A program made the translations under genes and the position numbers. From Funneliformis mosseae (taxonomy: Eukaryota > Glomeromycota > Glomeromycetes > Glomerales > Glomeraceae), in assembly GCA_910592005.1 (NCBI GenBank), contig CAJVPP010000860.1:1-25298 (forward strand): a stretch of 25,298 nucleotides of DNA, written 5' to 3'. Under the pieces are notes generated by a model. It searched no databases and was not told the origin of the DNA. It was given only the letters and a program-made list of their open reading frames with translations. Below, piece by piece: positions 16,662-25,298 of this stretch. Positions within the stretch are counted from its first letter, which is position 1; the number at the start of each line of letters is the position of its first letter.

Positions 16662-19355
16662 ATGTTTTCTAATACAGGTTTTGGACTTGGACCTTCAAAC
16701 TCAACCTTTCTTCAAACACAACCTTTCAATAATAATGATGATGGTTCTTTGGAAATTTATTTACACAAAATTATAGAGACGCCAAAAGGAAGAAAAGTTG
16801 AATGTAATTTATGTAAAAACATTTTTAATAATTTGACTACGTTTAATAATCACGTTAAAAAAAAGTATGGTTATAAACACTTGTGCAGAATTTGCTGCAA
16901 AGTTTGTACTGATGAAATCAACCTAACTTCTCATATGAAAGAAGCTCATAAACAATTTCCTTGTGACCATTGTCAAAAAGTTTGTTGGGGTTATCATGGA
17001 TTAAAAAATCACGTCAGACGTGTACATCTTGGAATAGAACCTCCTCCTGCTTCTAAATTTAATTCCGTTGACAATTTAAATAGTAAACCGATGGTTGTTC
17101 CAACTCTCCTCACTGATGTTCCATCAGTAAAAAATAATCGCAGGTCAATTATCGAGGATCCGGTGTTTCTTCACGAATACCAATACGACGATACCACCAC
17201 ACTGATATGTAAACTTTGCAAACGAACCTTTGATTCCAACAAGGAATTTAACAAACACGCAAAAGTAGAGCACGAGACAAAATTTATTTGTTTTAATTGT
17301 TCTCAAGTATTTCAGGAGAAAAAGTTCCTTGGAAGACATATTAATATACAACATAAGAGGCTCTGTCAGTTCTGCGGTAAAATTTTTAATGTCAAAGAAA
17401 GTTTGGATAGACACGTTCGTGAAATTCATTCAAGTTCTCAAGAACTTAAGGATGATGAAGATGACGACGATGAGGATAAGGGTGTTTATGAGGATGATAA
17501 TAGACCACAAGGAGGAACGATGGAAGTTGATTCGCAGGAAATTAAGCATGAAGTTGAAGACGTAGTCTTCTTGCACGAAATGTTTCAAGAATCTGGAACG
17601 ACACTCTTTAAGTGTAAATTATGTGATTGCACATTTAAAAGTCTCGTACTATTTAAGTATCACGCTAGATATATTCATTTTTATGAATTTTTGTGTACGG
17701 TTTGCTGTCAATTATTTGCATCTGAAGGAGCTTGTGAAAAACACATGGAATTAACCCATACAAAAGATTTTTCTTGTAATGTATGTCCAAAGAAATTTTA
17801 TGACAAAGCTGAATTGAACGAACATTCTCAGGAACACATTTGTGAAAATTTTCTACCTTCAGCTATTAATTCTTCAACATCATTTATGCCTTCAACAACC
17901 TACCTTCAAACAAATCTACCTTCGGCAATTGTACCACAGGAAGTGGTTCGTGAAGATGACGTAACCTACTTGCACGAAATCTTTGAAGATAATCGTGGAA
18001 CACCTTTCCTGAAATGTAAATTATGCCAAAAAATCATTTCTAATTACACATTGTTTAGATTTCATGCAAAAAAAGTGCATAAATATGAATGGTTGTGTTT
18101 GGTTTGTTGTCAAGTATTACCAACTCGATATGCTTGTGGATCACACATGAAAAACAATCATACAAGATGTTTTCCCTGTACTGTTTGCCCAAAGACATGT
18201 TTTGATTATGTTGGATTAAATGAACATTTTCGTGCAAAGCATCCTGATGAGAACTTATCATCGGGGGAATCAAAGGGACTGTTAACTATTCACGAAGTGA
18301 TGCCAATTAAACCAAAGTCAATCAAATGCAAGATTTGTTCAGGAACTTTTAGTACTCAAAAATTTAATAAGCACATGAGATTACATGATGTTAAAATTTC
18401 ATGTCGTTATTGTTTTCAAGCATTTTATGAAAAACGGGTTAAGAAGGAACATGAAAAACAATTTCACAGATTTTCATGTAAAGAATGCAAAAAACATTTC
18501 CTTACTGCAAAAAGTTTATCAGATCATTGTTCAAGCAAAAAACATCAAAAGGATGCAAAATCCCCGGTACAACCGCAACCGCAACCTTCCCAATTAGAAA
18601 TAATCCGATCCACGAACCCACAAAATCCAAATTTCGCGCAAGAAGAAGGTTCGAGATCAAAGAAAAAGGAATCCCCCGAATTCCTTCATGATTTCATTAA
18701 AAGTACGGAGATGGAAAACGTTTTGGCCGAATATTTACTAGCTACCTACAACTTTAAATGTAAGTTATGTAAAGAAATGTTTAGAAGTCGTCTTGAATTT
18801 AATGAACATGTTGAACAAGAACACGATTTGATACATATATGTGAGATATGTTCTCAAGTTCATTATAATGATCTATCACTACAAGTCCATAGGAAGTATG
18901 ATCATTCAATTAAAGAATTTTATTGTAATTATTGTGATAGTTCATATTATCTTGAGAAAGATTTACATGATCACATTTTTGGAACACATGTAGAAAAGGA
19001 TGCACAAGTAAGTATGGAAGTGGAGTACGCAAATGAGTATGAAGGATGTACTCTGATGCAAGGAGAAGTGGAGAATTATGAGGAATTTGATGATTCGGAG
19101 GAGGAGAGCGACTCATCGATCGATGAACATGATCATGTTCATGATGCACCCGAGTTTACAAAAGGTGATGAAGGGCATAGCAAGATGCAAGAGGATGTTA
19201 ATCGAACAAGGTCTGATGACGATGATGGAACTAATTTAGTTAATTATCCCAAATGTGAAGAATGTAATCTTTATTTTAGAAACATCAGATATTTTGAAAT
19301 TCATAATAGAAATAATCATCGTTATAATGATGACACTTCCATGATGGGACATTGA
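16662..19355 (+). CDS. multi-module C2H2 zinc-finger protein (19 fingers)
   Basis: An 897-residue, intron-free protein built from six copies of one module. Each begins with an (F/Y)-(L/I)-H-E-like motif (residues 33, 169, 303, 436, 542 and 674; spacing 136, 134, 133, 106 and 132), followed by three C2H2 fingers, the first usually CKLC. A single extra finger (CEECNLYF...HNRNNH) ends the protein, giving 19. Linkers between fingers are short and lack the TGEKP type, so this is not a classical DNA-binding array; RNA or protein binding is as likely. The first finger has Tyr in place of its last His (HVKKKY), and finger 13 is one residue short. Acidic stretches lie at about 262-275 and 805-825. It is probably nuclear, of unknown target. 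It is flanked by a dead copy upstream and a two-module relative downstream. The ATG is the first in the frame after the TATA-like box. Confidence 0.88.
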   Translation: MFSNTGFGLGPSNSTFLQTQPFNNNDDGSLEIYLHKIIETPKGRKVECNLCKNIFNNLTTFNNHVKKKYGYKHLCRICCKVCTDEINLTSHMKEAHKQFPCDHCQKVCWGYHGLKNHVRRVHLGIEPPPASKFNSVDNLNSKPMVVPTLLTDVPSVKNNRRSIIEDPVFLHEYQYDDTTTLICKLCKRTFDSNKEFNKHAKVEHETKFICFNCSQVFQEKKFLGRHINIQHKRLCQFCGKIFNVKESLDRHVREIHSSSQELKDDEDDDDEDKGVYEDDNRPQGGTMEVDSQEIKHEVEDVVFLHEMFQESGTTLFKCKLCDCTFKSLVLFKYHARYIHFYEFLCTVCCQLFASEGACEKHMELTHTKDFSCNVCPKKFYDKAELNEHSQEHICENFLPSAINSSTSFMPSTTYLQTNLPSAIVPQEVVREDDVTYLHEIFEDNRGTPFLKCKLCQKIISNYTLFRFHAKKVHKYEWLCLVCCQVLPTRYACGSHMKNNHTRCFPCTVCPKTCFDYVGLNEHFRAKHPDENLSSGESKGLLTIHEVMPIKPKSIKCKICSGTFSTQKFNKHMRLHDVKISCRYCFQAFYEKRVKKEHEKQFHRFSCKECKKHFLTAKSLSDHCSSKKHQKDAKSPVQPQPQPSQLEIIRSTNPQNPNFAQEEGSRSKKKESPEFLHDFIKSTEMENVLAEYLLATYNFKCKLCKEMFRSRLEFNEHVEQEHDLIHICEICSQVHYNDLSLQVHRKYDHSIKEFYCNYCDSSYYLEKDLHDHIFGTHVEKDAQVSMEVEYANEYEGCTLMQGEVENYEEFDDSEEESDSSIDEHDHVHDAPEFTKGDEGHSKMQEDVNRTRSDDDDGTNLVNYPKCEECNLYFRNIRYFEIHNRNNHRYNDDTSMMGH

Positions 19356-19443
19356 ATTAGAATTTGGTGGGTAATTGGGTAGATTTTAGATAAGTTTTCA
19401 TTTAGCTAGAAAATTTCTTTCATAACATTTAGGTTGTTGCTTG

Positions 19444-19449
19444 AATAAA
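19444..19449 (+). terminator. candidate poly(A) signal of the large zinc-finger gene
   Basis: AATAAA lies 89 nt after the stop codon, in an AT-rich 3' flank. Confidence 0.3.
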
Positions 19450-19604
19450 AATAATCGAATAAATTTTATCATTTTCGTTCAAATTGGACCTTTTGATCAT
19501 CTTATGCACTGTATTTCTCATGAAATCTTGTGCAACAACATGTGAGAATTTGCATATTCTTATTGAAATCATTTCAGGAAATTTCCACGACAATCATTAA
19601 GATG

Positions 19605-19613
19605 TATATAAAA
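19605..19613 (+). promoter_or_regulatory. TATA-like box of the small zinc-finger gene
   Basis: TATATAAAA lies 132 nt before ATG 19737. A pyrimidine-rich CTCCAACTTTTTTCC follows, similar in kind to the stretch before the large zinc-finger gene. Confidence 0.35.
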
Positions 19614-19736
19614 TAAAAGCGGCGGGCTAAATTTTGTAAAACTTTCAGCCTCCAACTTTTTTCCTTAAGGTCTCCGTTAGGAAATTTCCTTTTATCGTAG
19701 GCAGATAAGAATAATTAACTTCTCTACTTTTTCGCC

Positions 19737-20588
19737 ATGAAAGATTCATCTCAATCCGATCTAGAATCAACACGTTTTATTCATGAAATAATCTTTCCAA
19801 AGTTAAACAATCGAATAAATTTTCCCATACCAAAAGAAGCGTTACCAAAGGATATCATATGTAAAAAATGTAAAGCAATATCTACCGACGTAACTGAATT
19901 TAATAAACATGCTAGACAAAGACATCGTCTTCCATACTTGTGTGATATTTGTTCCAAAATATTTGATAGTAAAAAGGAAAAGGCTGATCATTTAGAGAAA
20001 GAACACGTTAAGGAATTTCGGTGTGAATTTTGTACCAAAACGTTTTGGCAACAAAAGATTTTAAATGGTCACATTAAAGATAAGCATTATAATCGTAAAA
20101 CCGATACTCTCGAAGTTAGAGTTGAATTTGAATTTTTGAATCAATTAAATGTTTCATCACCACAATTGAAGAGAGAATTTTTCATTCATGAAATCGTGAT
20201 GGAAGAAATCAAGTTTAAAAATACACAAAAGGAGAATGAAACCAAAGAGAAGCCTACAGAAGGGTCATTGGATACCTCAACTTTGACGGAAATCATTTCA
20301 CCACCCGCGACATCATCCACCTCACCCTCTGGACCAAAAAAAATGAAATGTAAATTATGTGAGGAATTATACGATGATAATGTAACGTTTAATAAACATG
20401 CAAAGAATTCACATGGTTATAGAATTTTATGCAAATTTTGTTCCCAAGTCTTTTTTGATAAATCCACTTTAGAATTTCATCATATGATTAAACATGATAA
20501 AAGTTTTTTTTGCAGAGAGTGTAGTAAAAAATTTTGGGAACAAAAAAATTTAGATGAGCATTATATTGATAAGCATCAGAAATATTAA
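19737..20588 (+). CDS. two-module C2H2 zinc-finger protein (6 fingers)
   Basis: A 283-residue, intron-free protein with two copies of the same module as the larger neighbour. FIHEI occurs at residues 14 and 149 (spacing 135), each followed by three C2H2 fingers: CKKC, CDIC and CEFC in the first, CKLC, CKFC and CREC in the second. The third finger of both modules shares a KxFWxQK pattern. A Ser/Thr/Pro-rich linker (about 180-200) separates the second FIHEI from its fingers. It lies 381 nt downstream on the same strand as the 897-residue gene, so tandem duplication is the simplest origin. All Cys and His ligands are present, so it should fold. The function and the nucleic-acid or protein partner are unknown. 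Confidence 0.85.
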   Translation: MKDSSQSDLESTRFIHEIIFPKLNNRINFPIPKEALPKDIICKKCKAISTDVTEFNKHARQRHRLPYLCDICSKIFDSKKEKADHLEKEHVKEFRCEFCTKTFWQQKILNGHIKDKHYNRKTDTLEVRVEFEFLNQLNVSSPQLKREFFIHEIVMEEIKFKNTQKENETKEKPTEGSLDTSTLTEIISPPATSSTSPSGPKKMKCKLCEELYDDNVTFNKHAKNSHGYRILCKFCSQVFFDKSTLEFHHMIKHDKSFFCRECSKKFWEQKNLDEHYIDKHQKY

Positions 20589-20845
20589 AGGTAAATAAAA
20601 TATACGAGATTGAAATATTTTCATAATTTCGTACAATGATTTTTTAAGTTCAAATGTTCAAATCAATTAATTCAACGATTCTTTTCATTTATTATAACAT
20701 TTTTATATTTCTTTTCAACGAAAGAAGTACTATTTTATATTTGTTTTTCACATCTTAATTTTATAAATAAAAGTTTAGAATAAAAAAAAAAAAAAAATAT
20801 TGCGTCATGCTAGATTAATTGTATAATAGATTTGTGTTCGAAAAA

Positions 20846-20870
20846 AAAAACATCTTTAAAAGATGTTTTT
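20846..20870. repeat. short perfect hairpin between convergently placed A and T runs
   Basis: Ten-base arms with a 5-base loop, extended by A on the left and T on the right. It lies about 260 nt after the stop of the small zinc-finger gene and could mark transcript 3'-end processing or a tiny foldback repeat. Confidence 0.4.
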
Positions 20871-21200
20871 AAAAAAATTTTTTAATTTAACGCTGAAACC
20901 TTCTTGATGTGATCAAACTTAAAATATAACACAAATTAATTCGGATTTGGTATGCCGTAATAATTTGATTTTAAGCTCATGACACAACATCTACTCTGTA
21001 CTATGTACAAAGAATTACATTTATAAAAATTCATTAATAATAAATAATAAATAATGATATTCTTTTCTTTAACAGAAGTTCTTGGAATTTCACATTTTGG
21101 TTAATTATAATGGCAACGGGTATCATCTTACCGTATTTGATCTAGGTCCTTTCTTTTTTGGCACATTGATTTGTTAAATTGTTACGCGCATTACATTATA

Positions 21201-21219
21201 TTTATATACAGTATATAAC
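21201..21219 (+). promoter_or_regulatory. TATA-like region of the seven-transmembrane gene
   Basis: Two overlapping candidates, TTATATA and GTATATAA, lie 84-100 nt before ATG 21302. Confidence 0.35.
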
Positions 21220-21301
21220 ACAATAATCCAAAATAAGCGGTTTTCGTTTTATAATTTTAATGATTTTTAATACAAACGCATTCTTATTCCTTTAATTTAA
21301 A

Positions 21302-22699
21302 ATGATTCAGAGTTCTTCCGGTCATTCATATTCATCCTCATTTTTTGATTATTTTGATCTGAGTGATAACTGCAGACTGTCATGTAAACCAGATGACTCA
21401 TATTTATGGTTATATTACATAGTAATAGTAACTTGCATTATATTAAACTTGTTCGCTTTCGGTTTATTAATATATAAATATTTTCATGATCATATTCCTT
21501 TATGGAAGGATTATATCTTTGTACCTATAACCGGTTTCCTTCTTTGGCTTACTTTACACTCTTTATGTAAGTATCATAAAAAGAAAAGGGAATTATCATT
21601 CGGATTCTTGATTTTTTTTTTATTTTTTAATCCTCTTTCTTTTTTCTTCTTTAGTTAGGGCTGTACATATGATAAACGTTGCATTTAAGTTATTGCCCAA
21701 TGATGTAATTCTAACGAGCTTTATGAATTCTGCAAGTTGGACTTTTGGTCAATTCGCAATCGCAACTTATATTGTAGGGATGTAAGTATAAATTAAAGAC
21801 TGCATGGATTTTAATTTTCCCATGAATATACGCCAACTTCTTTCTTCTCTTACGTAGATTTAAATTAATACCAGATCTGACACTTTATCGAGCAACAGCA
21901 AATCGTCTCGACAAAAAATGTAAACAGACAGCTTTCATTCCGTCAAATCAATCGATCTTGCTTATATATTGGTCATTTATAATAATCCTGGGAATAATCA
22001 GTTCCATTTTTTCGTGTTTAAGGGGATACTATGTTCAAATACAAGATCGACGGATGTATATGATTAGTCACAGTTGTATCTTGATTACATATAGCATTGC
22101 TAATTCCGCTTGTGTATTGTGCTTGTTTAAGTATGGAAGGTTATTAGTTGACTTGACTATAGAATGCGTTAGATTGATAGATGAAGCAGATGATTCTTTG
22201 AAAAGTAAACAACTTTCAAAAAAAGCTTTCCTTCAAAAGGTAAAGCCTAAGTTACGATGCGATGTATCCCGATTAATCTTTTATCTTCTCGATTAACTCG
22301 TTTCTTTTATGCGTGTATTACAGTTGAAGATTATAAACTTTACTTTAACATTGGCTGTAAGCTGGTCTGCCTTCTCTTGTCTCTTTTGGGCTGTTGGAAT
22401 TTTATTCATAAAAAAACGTTTGGATCAGCTCATCCTGCTAAGTTTGATAAACCAAATTGGTTCTTCTATTATGATGATGTTTGTTATACTTTATGGGTGA
22501 GTAAAAAGAGAATTCCATATCGAAAAAAACTTTTTTTTTTTTTCTTACCAAATTTTATATATTTTATAGTGAGTTTTATCCAAAAAGTATGAATGATACT
22601 GAAGAGATAAAAAGTTTTTCCACTTCTTCCTTAACATGGTCACGAAACTCGGGACAAGCAATAAGTGATGATTTAAACAGCATTTCTATACAAGAATAA
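21302..22699 (+). CDS. seven-transmembrane protein, GPCR-like topology (five exons)
   Basis: Exons 21302-21566, 21655-21781, 21858-22239, 22324-22496 and 22570-22699 join to 358 residues. Donors are GTAAGTATC, GTAAGTATA, GTAAAG and GTGAGT; acceptors are CTTTAG, ACGTAG, TTACAG and TTATAG. All junctions keep the frame to TAA 22697. Seven hydrophobic segments lie at about 35-61, 71-99, 106-131, 163-185, 199-221, 259-287 and 294-316. The N-terminus is Ser-rich with two Cys (CRLSC). The C-terminal tail (317-358) is Ser/Thr- and acid-rich, as in regulated receptors. The second segment contains FRAVHMINVAF. The order of helices and this Arg-containing segment recall THH1/TOM1/TOM3-type seven-helix proteins, but the match is weak and no ligand can be proposed. 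It is probably in the plasma membrane or an endomembrane. Confidence 0.75.
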
Positions 22700-22837
22700 A
22701 CTTGAGATTAATAAAATTGATAAATAAGCATTTGTTTAATATCGACGATCAAAATCGAGTCCCAAGACATAATAACTAATATATAATATTAAAAATAAAA
22801 ACTTGTAATTATTTACAAATAGTTGTAATTCATTATA

Positions 22838-22965
22838 TCTAAAGTTGCTAAATAAATACCCTAAAGTTAGCCAATAATCTAAATAGTAAAGTAAAACTTA
22901 AAAAAGATTATCTTAATCTTATTCAAAAATTTATAAAACTTGGTAAAATATTAAAATTTACAAAA
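22838..22965. repeat. diverged single arm related to the 24.2-24.6 kb inverted repeats
   Basis: CTAAAGTTGCTAAATAAATA, then CCTAAAGTTAG, TTTAGATTATT-like sequence and GTAAAACTTAAAAAAG, follow the same order as the arm beginning TAAGGTTGCTAGATGAAAC at 24237. The similarity is visible but strongly diverged and affected by low complexity. Confidence 0.35.
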
Positions 22966-24176
22966 AAACAGTAAAATTACATTTACAAAAAATCTATATT
23001 TTAAAAGTATATTTATTAAAATTTAAACATAAAATTATATAAAATTTTAAATATAATTATATAAGTTTATATAAAATTACAAGTTAATATAAATTTTACA
23101 TAAGTCTATACTAATTAAAATTTTAGATCTTATATAATATAGTATTAAATTAATATTATTTTTATTAAAGTTAATACATAATAATACAATTTTATTTAAA
23201 TATTTTTAAAATATTTTTTAATAAATACAAGTTATATAATATATATAAACTTTTATATAAATTAATATAAAGTTATATATTAAAATTAGTTTAATATATA
23301 ATATTAATTTAGATATATTTTTCTTTGATTTTAAATATTTTGAAAAAAATTTTAAACATAAGAAAATGTATTTAAACCATTACTTATTATCCTATTATAT
23401 TTCATTTTTACTAAATTATCTACAAAATTTAAAAAATATTATTTGTAACCCTTATATAATATTCAAATACTTTATATATAAATAAAATTCTCTTATTTTA
23501 TATTATAAAATCAATATTTTATATAAAAAATATATTAGTATTGATATTTTTATCATGAATAAAAATTCATATTAATATTTATTATTAAAAAATTGTTTAA
23601 TATTTTATTATTAAAATTAATTATTATTTTAAGTTATAATATTTATAAAATAATTAATTTAAATTTATATTTTAAAGTATATATTTATAAATTTTAAATT
23701 TTATAATTATTATTTTTTTTTAAAAAAAAAAAATAAATAAATTATAAAAATAAATAATTTTATTTTATTATTTTTTTTTTAAAAAAATAATCTAATAAAT
23801 AAAAAATTAATTACTTATTTAAATTAAATTCTTTTTATCTTTAAGAATAAGAATGAAAAATAAAAAAAAATATGAATATGAAATATAAGAATTAAGAATA
23901 TAAAAAATAGGAAATAAGAATATAAATATTAAAGAAAAAAGAAAATATTATAGAAAAATCAGAAAATAAATAGATAACTAAAATAGATATAATGTTATAA
24001 ATTCAAAAAATCATAAAATGATATATCATATAATTCTTTTCAATAAAATATATAATAATTATAATATTAGAAGATTAAAAAAATAACTAATTACATAGAG
24101 AATTATAAAAAAAAAATTAGCTAAAGATCATATTATAGATACAAAATATATGATAATAAACTATATAATAAATAAT

Positions 24177-24591
24177 TAAGATTGCTTATCTAAACTCATT
24201 TTAGATTTGATAAAATGTCTAAACTATAATTTCACTTAAGGTTGCTAGATGAAACCTAAAGTTTACAAGTTATTTAAATAGAAAAAAGGTAAAACTTAGT
24301 AAGAAATTCTGAAAAAGATAAAACTATATTAAAGCTTATAAAAATATGAAACTATATTAAAACTTTAGCAAAATTATAATTTAAACGTTTTATCAAATTT
24401 AAAATAAGTTTAGACAAGTAATCTTAGTTTTATTAATTTTTACTAAAGTTTTGATATAGTTTTACATTTTTATAAACTTTGATATAATTTTATCTTTTTT
24501 AGAATTTTGCAGAATTTTTAATAAAATTTTAATATATTTTGCTAAATTTTACTTTTTTACATTTAAATAAAGATTTTATCTAACAACCTTA
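24177..24591. repeat. two interleaved long inverted repeats (nested MITE or foldback element)
   Basis: Pair A: arm 24177-24215 (TAAGATTGCTTATCTAAAC...) matches the inverse of 24388-24426, with about 4 differences in 39 bases. Pair B: arm 24237-24385 (TAAGGTTGCTAGATGAAAC...) matches the inverse of about 24427-24591, with scattered differences and small gaps along its length. The order is A-left, B-left, A-right, B-right, so the pairs interleave rather than nest. All four outer ends share a TAAG(A/G)TTgC-like terminus, suggesting one transposon family with one copy inserted into another. No coding capacity is present. Confidence 0.6.
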
Positions 24592-25197
24592 TTTCTTCAA
24601 GCATTTTATAGATAAATTTTCCTGTAATTTTATTTAATAATTAAAATTATTTATAATAAGTTTAAATATTTTTAAAATAATTTATTTAAATATTAATTAT
24701 TTTGTAATAAATTTTATGATATTTTCTAAATAAAAATTCAAAAATAATATAATTAGTGATATTTTAAAGATAAATATATAATAAATTATTATAAAAAAAA
24801 AGTTAAATTTTTAAACTTATATATTTTACTATATTGATTTCAAAAATATGAAAATATAATCATTTAATAGTTTTTAATAAAATAAATCTAATAAATTAAA
24901 TTTTATTTTCTTGTAATTATTAAATAATAAGTTATTTTAAAAATTTAAAAATACTATCATTAAATAGATTTTAATATAAAAATATAATAAACTTTATTTT
25001 ATTAGATATTAAAATATTATAATTTTTCTATAATGTTTTATAATTAATTTATATCTATACTTTAAGAGATAAATAACATAATATATAATATAACTAGAAA
25101 TATGAATAGATTACAAAATACAAATAAACCATATAAAAAAAAGTAAAAATAAATTATATAACAATAAATAAGTGATTAATCAAAATAATATAATAAA

Positions 25198-25298
25198 TAC
25201 AGTAGTGGTCATAAGTATCCAACCGCCTCTAACTCCGGCTACAAGTAAGTAAATTCAAAATTTTTTTTTTTATTTAAAAAATACATAACCAACTAACT
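25198..25298. mobile_element. Tc1/mariner-like terminal sequence cut by the window end
   Basis: TACAGTAGTGGTCATAAGTA at 25198 marks an abrupt rise in GC after 2.5 kb of near-pure AT. TA followed by CAGT(A/G)GTGG-C-AAAGTAT-like sequence is typical of Tc1/mariner terminal inverted repeats preceded by the TA target site. The rest of the element would lie to the right, outside the window. Confidence 0.4.

Larger units (their letters stand above)
20589..21301. other. intergenic region with a hairpin and promoter sequences
   Basis: No gene is seen. The stretch holds the 3' flank of the small zinc-finger gene (AATAAA near 20766), a perfect 10-bp hairpin (AAAAACATCT at 20846-20855 and AGATGTTTTT at 20861-20870), and TATA-like sequences at 21201-21219 before the seven-transmembrane gene. 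Confidence 0.45.
22700..25197. other. gene-free, extremely AT-rich, A-biased block
   Basis: About 2.5 kb of near-pure AT with no supportable gene. Part of it (23860-24180) is strongly purine-biased on the plus strand (units such as AATATGAAATATAAGAA) and resembles the reverse complement of the pyrimidine-rich block at 780-2140. It contains diverged inverted-repeat elements (listed separately) and palindromic T/A runs near 23710-23745 and 23768-23790. Confidence 0.65.

Noticed and set aside
22257..22592. 111-residue plus-strand ORF across an intron and exon 4
   Set aside because: It is in a different frame from the spliced seven-transmembrane protein and reads through a consensus intron; its hydrophobicity is borrowed from exon 4.
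22700..25197. CRISPR-like or satellite array in the AT-rich block
   Set aside because: Repeats are low-complexity and inverted, without regular direct spacing; the organism is eukaryotic.

Overview
This is a eukaryotic window, very probably from an AT-rich early-diverging fungus. The best fit is an arbuscular mycorrhizal fungus of the Rhizophagus type (inference). The evidence is: short introns of about 50-90 nt with GTAAGT/GTATAT donors and pyrimidine-rich TAG/CAG acceptors; TATA-like boxes 50-130 nt before start codons; gene-poor DNA made almost only of A and T; many decayed transposon scraps; a eukaryotic RNAi-type RNA-dependent RNA polymerase; a fungal ILM1-like membrane protein; and a repeated ORF family that I associate from memory with this group of fungi.

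Layout. 1-345: a less AT-rich, LTR-like edge. 345-2140: an extremely AT-rich, T-biased block with no gene. 2143-3488 (-): a decayed repeat-encoded zinc-binding ORF, split by a 164-bp MITE with a TTA target duplication. 3667-3812: a pogo-like transposon end. 5278-5760 (-): a small CBM48/AMPK-type glycogen-binding-domain protein. 7219-7654 (+): a two-exon, ILM1-like membrane protein, reconstructed by splicing. 7607-8600: coding-like scraps, a hAT-like terminal repeat and a structured hairpin. 8978-13855 (+): an intact 1625-aa protein joining an RNAi-type RdRP to a UPF1/Hrr1/ZNFX1-type SF1 helicase. 15197-16120 (+): a frameshifted C2H2 zinc-finger pseudogene. 16662-19355 and 19737-20588 (+): two intact zinc-finger genes built from one repeated ~134-residue module. 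21302-22699 (+): a five-exon seven-transmembrane protein reconstructed here. 22700-25197: an AT-rich, A-biased block with interleaved inverted repeats. 25198-end: a Tc1/mariner-like terminus.

The most interesting gene is the RdRP-helicase fusion. In fission yeast the RdRP (Rdp1) and an SF1 helicase (Hrr1) are separate subunits of one complex; here both activities sit in one intron-free polypeptide with all visible catalytic motifs intact. The zinc-finger cluster is a local tandem expansion with one dead and two live copies, whose modules each begin with an (F/Y)-(L/I)-H-E signature followed by three C2H2 fingers. No functional link between the RdRP gene and the zinc-finger genes can be shown from sequence; they are only neighbours.
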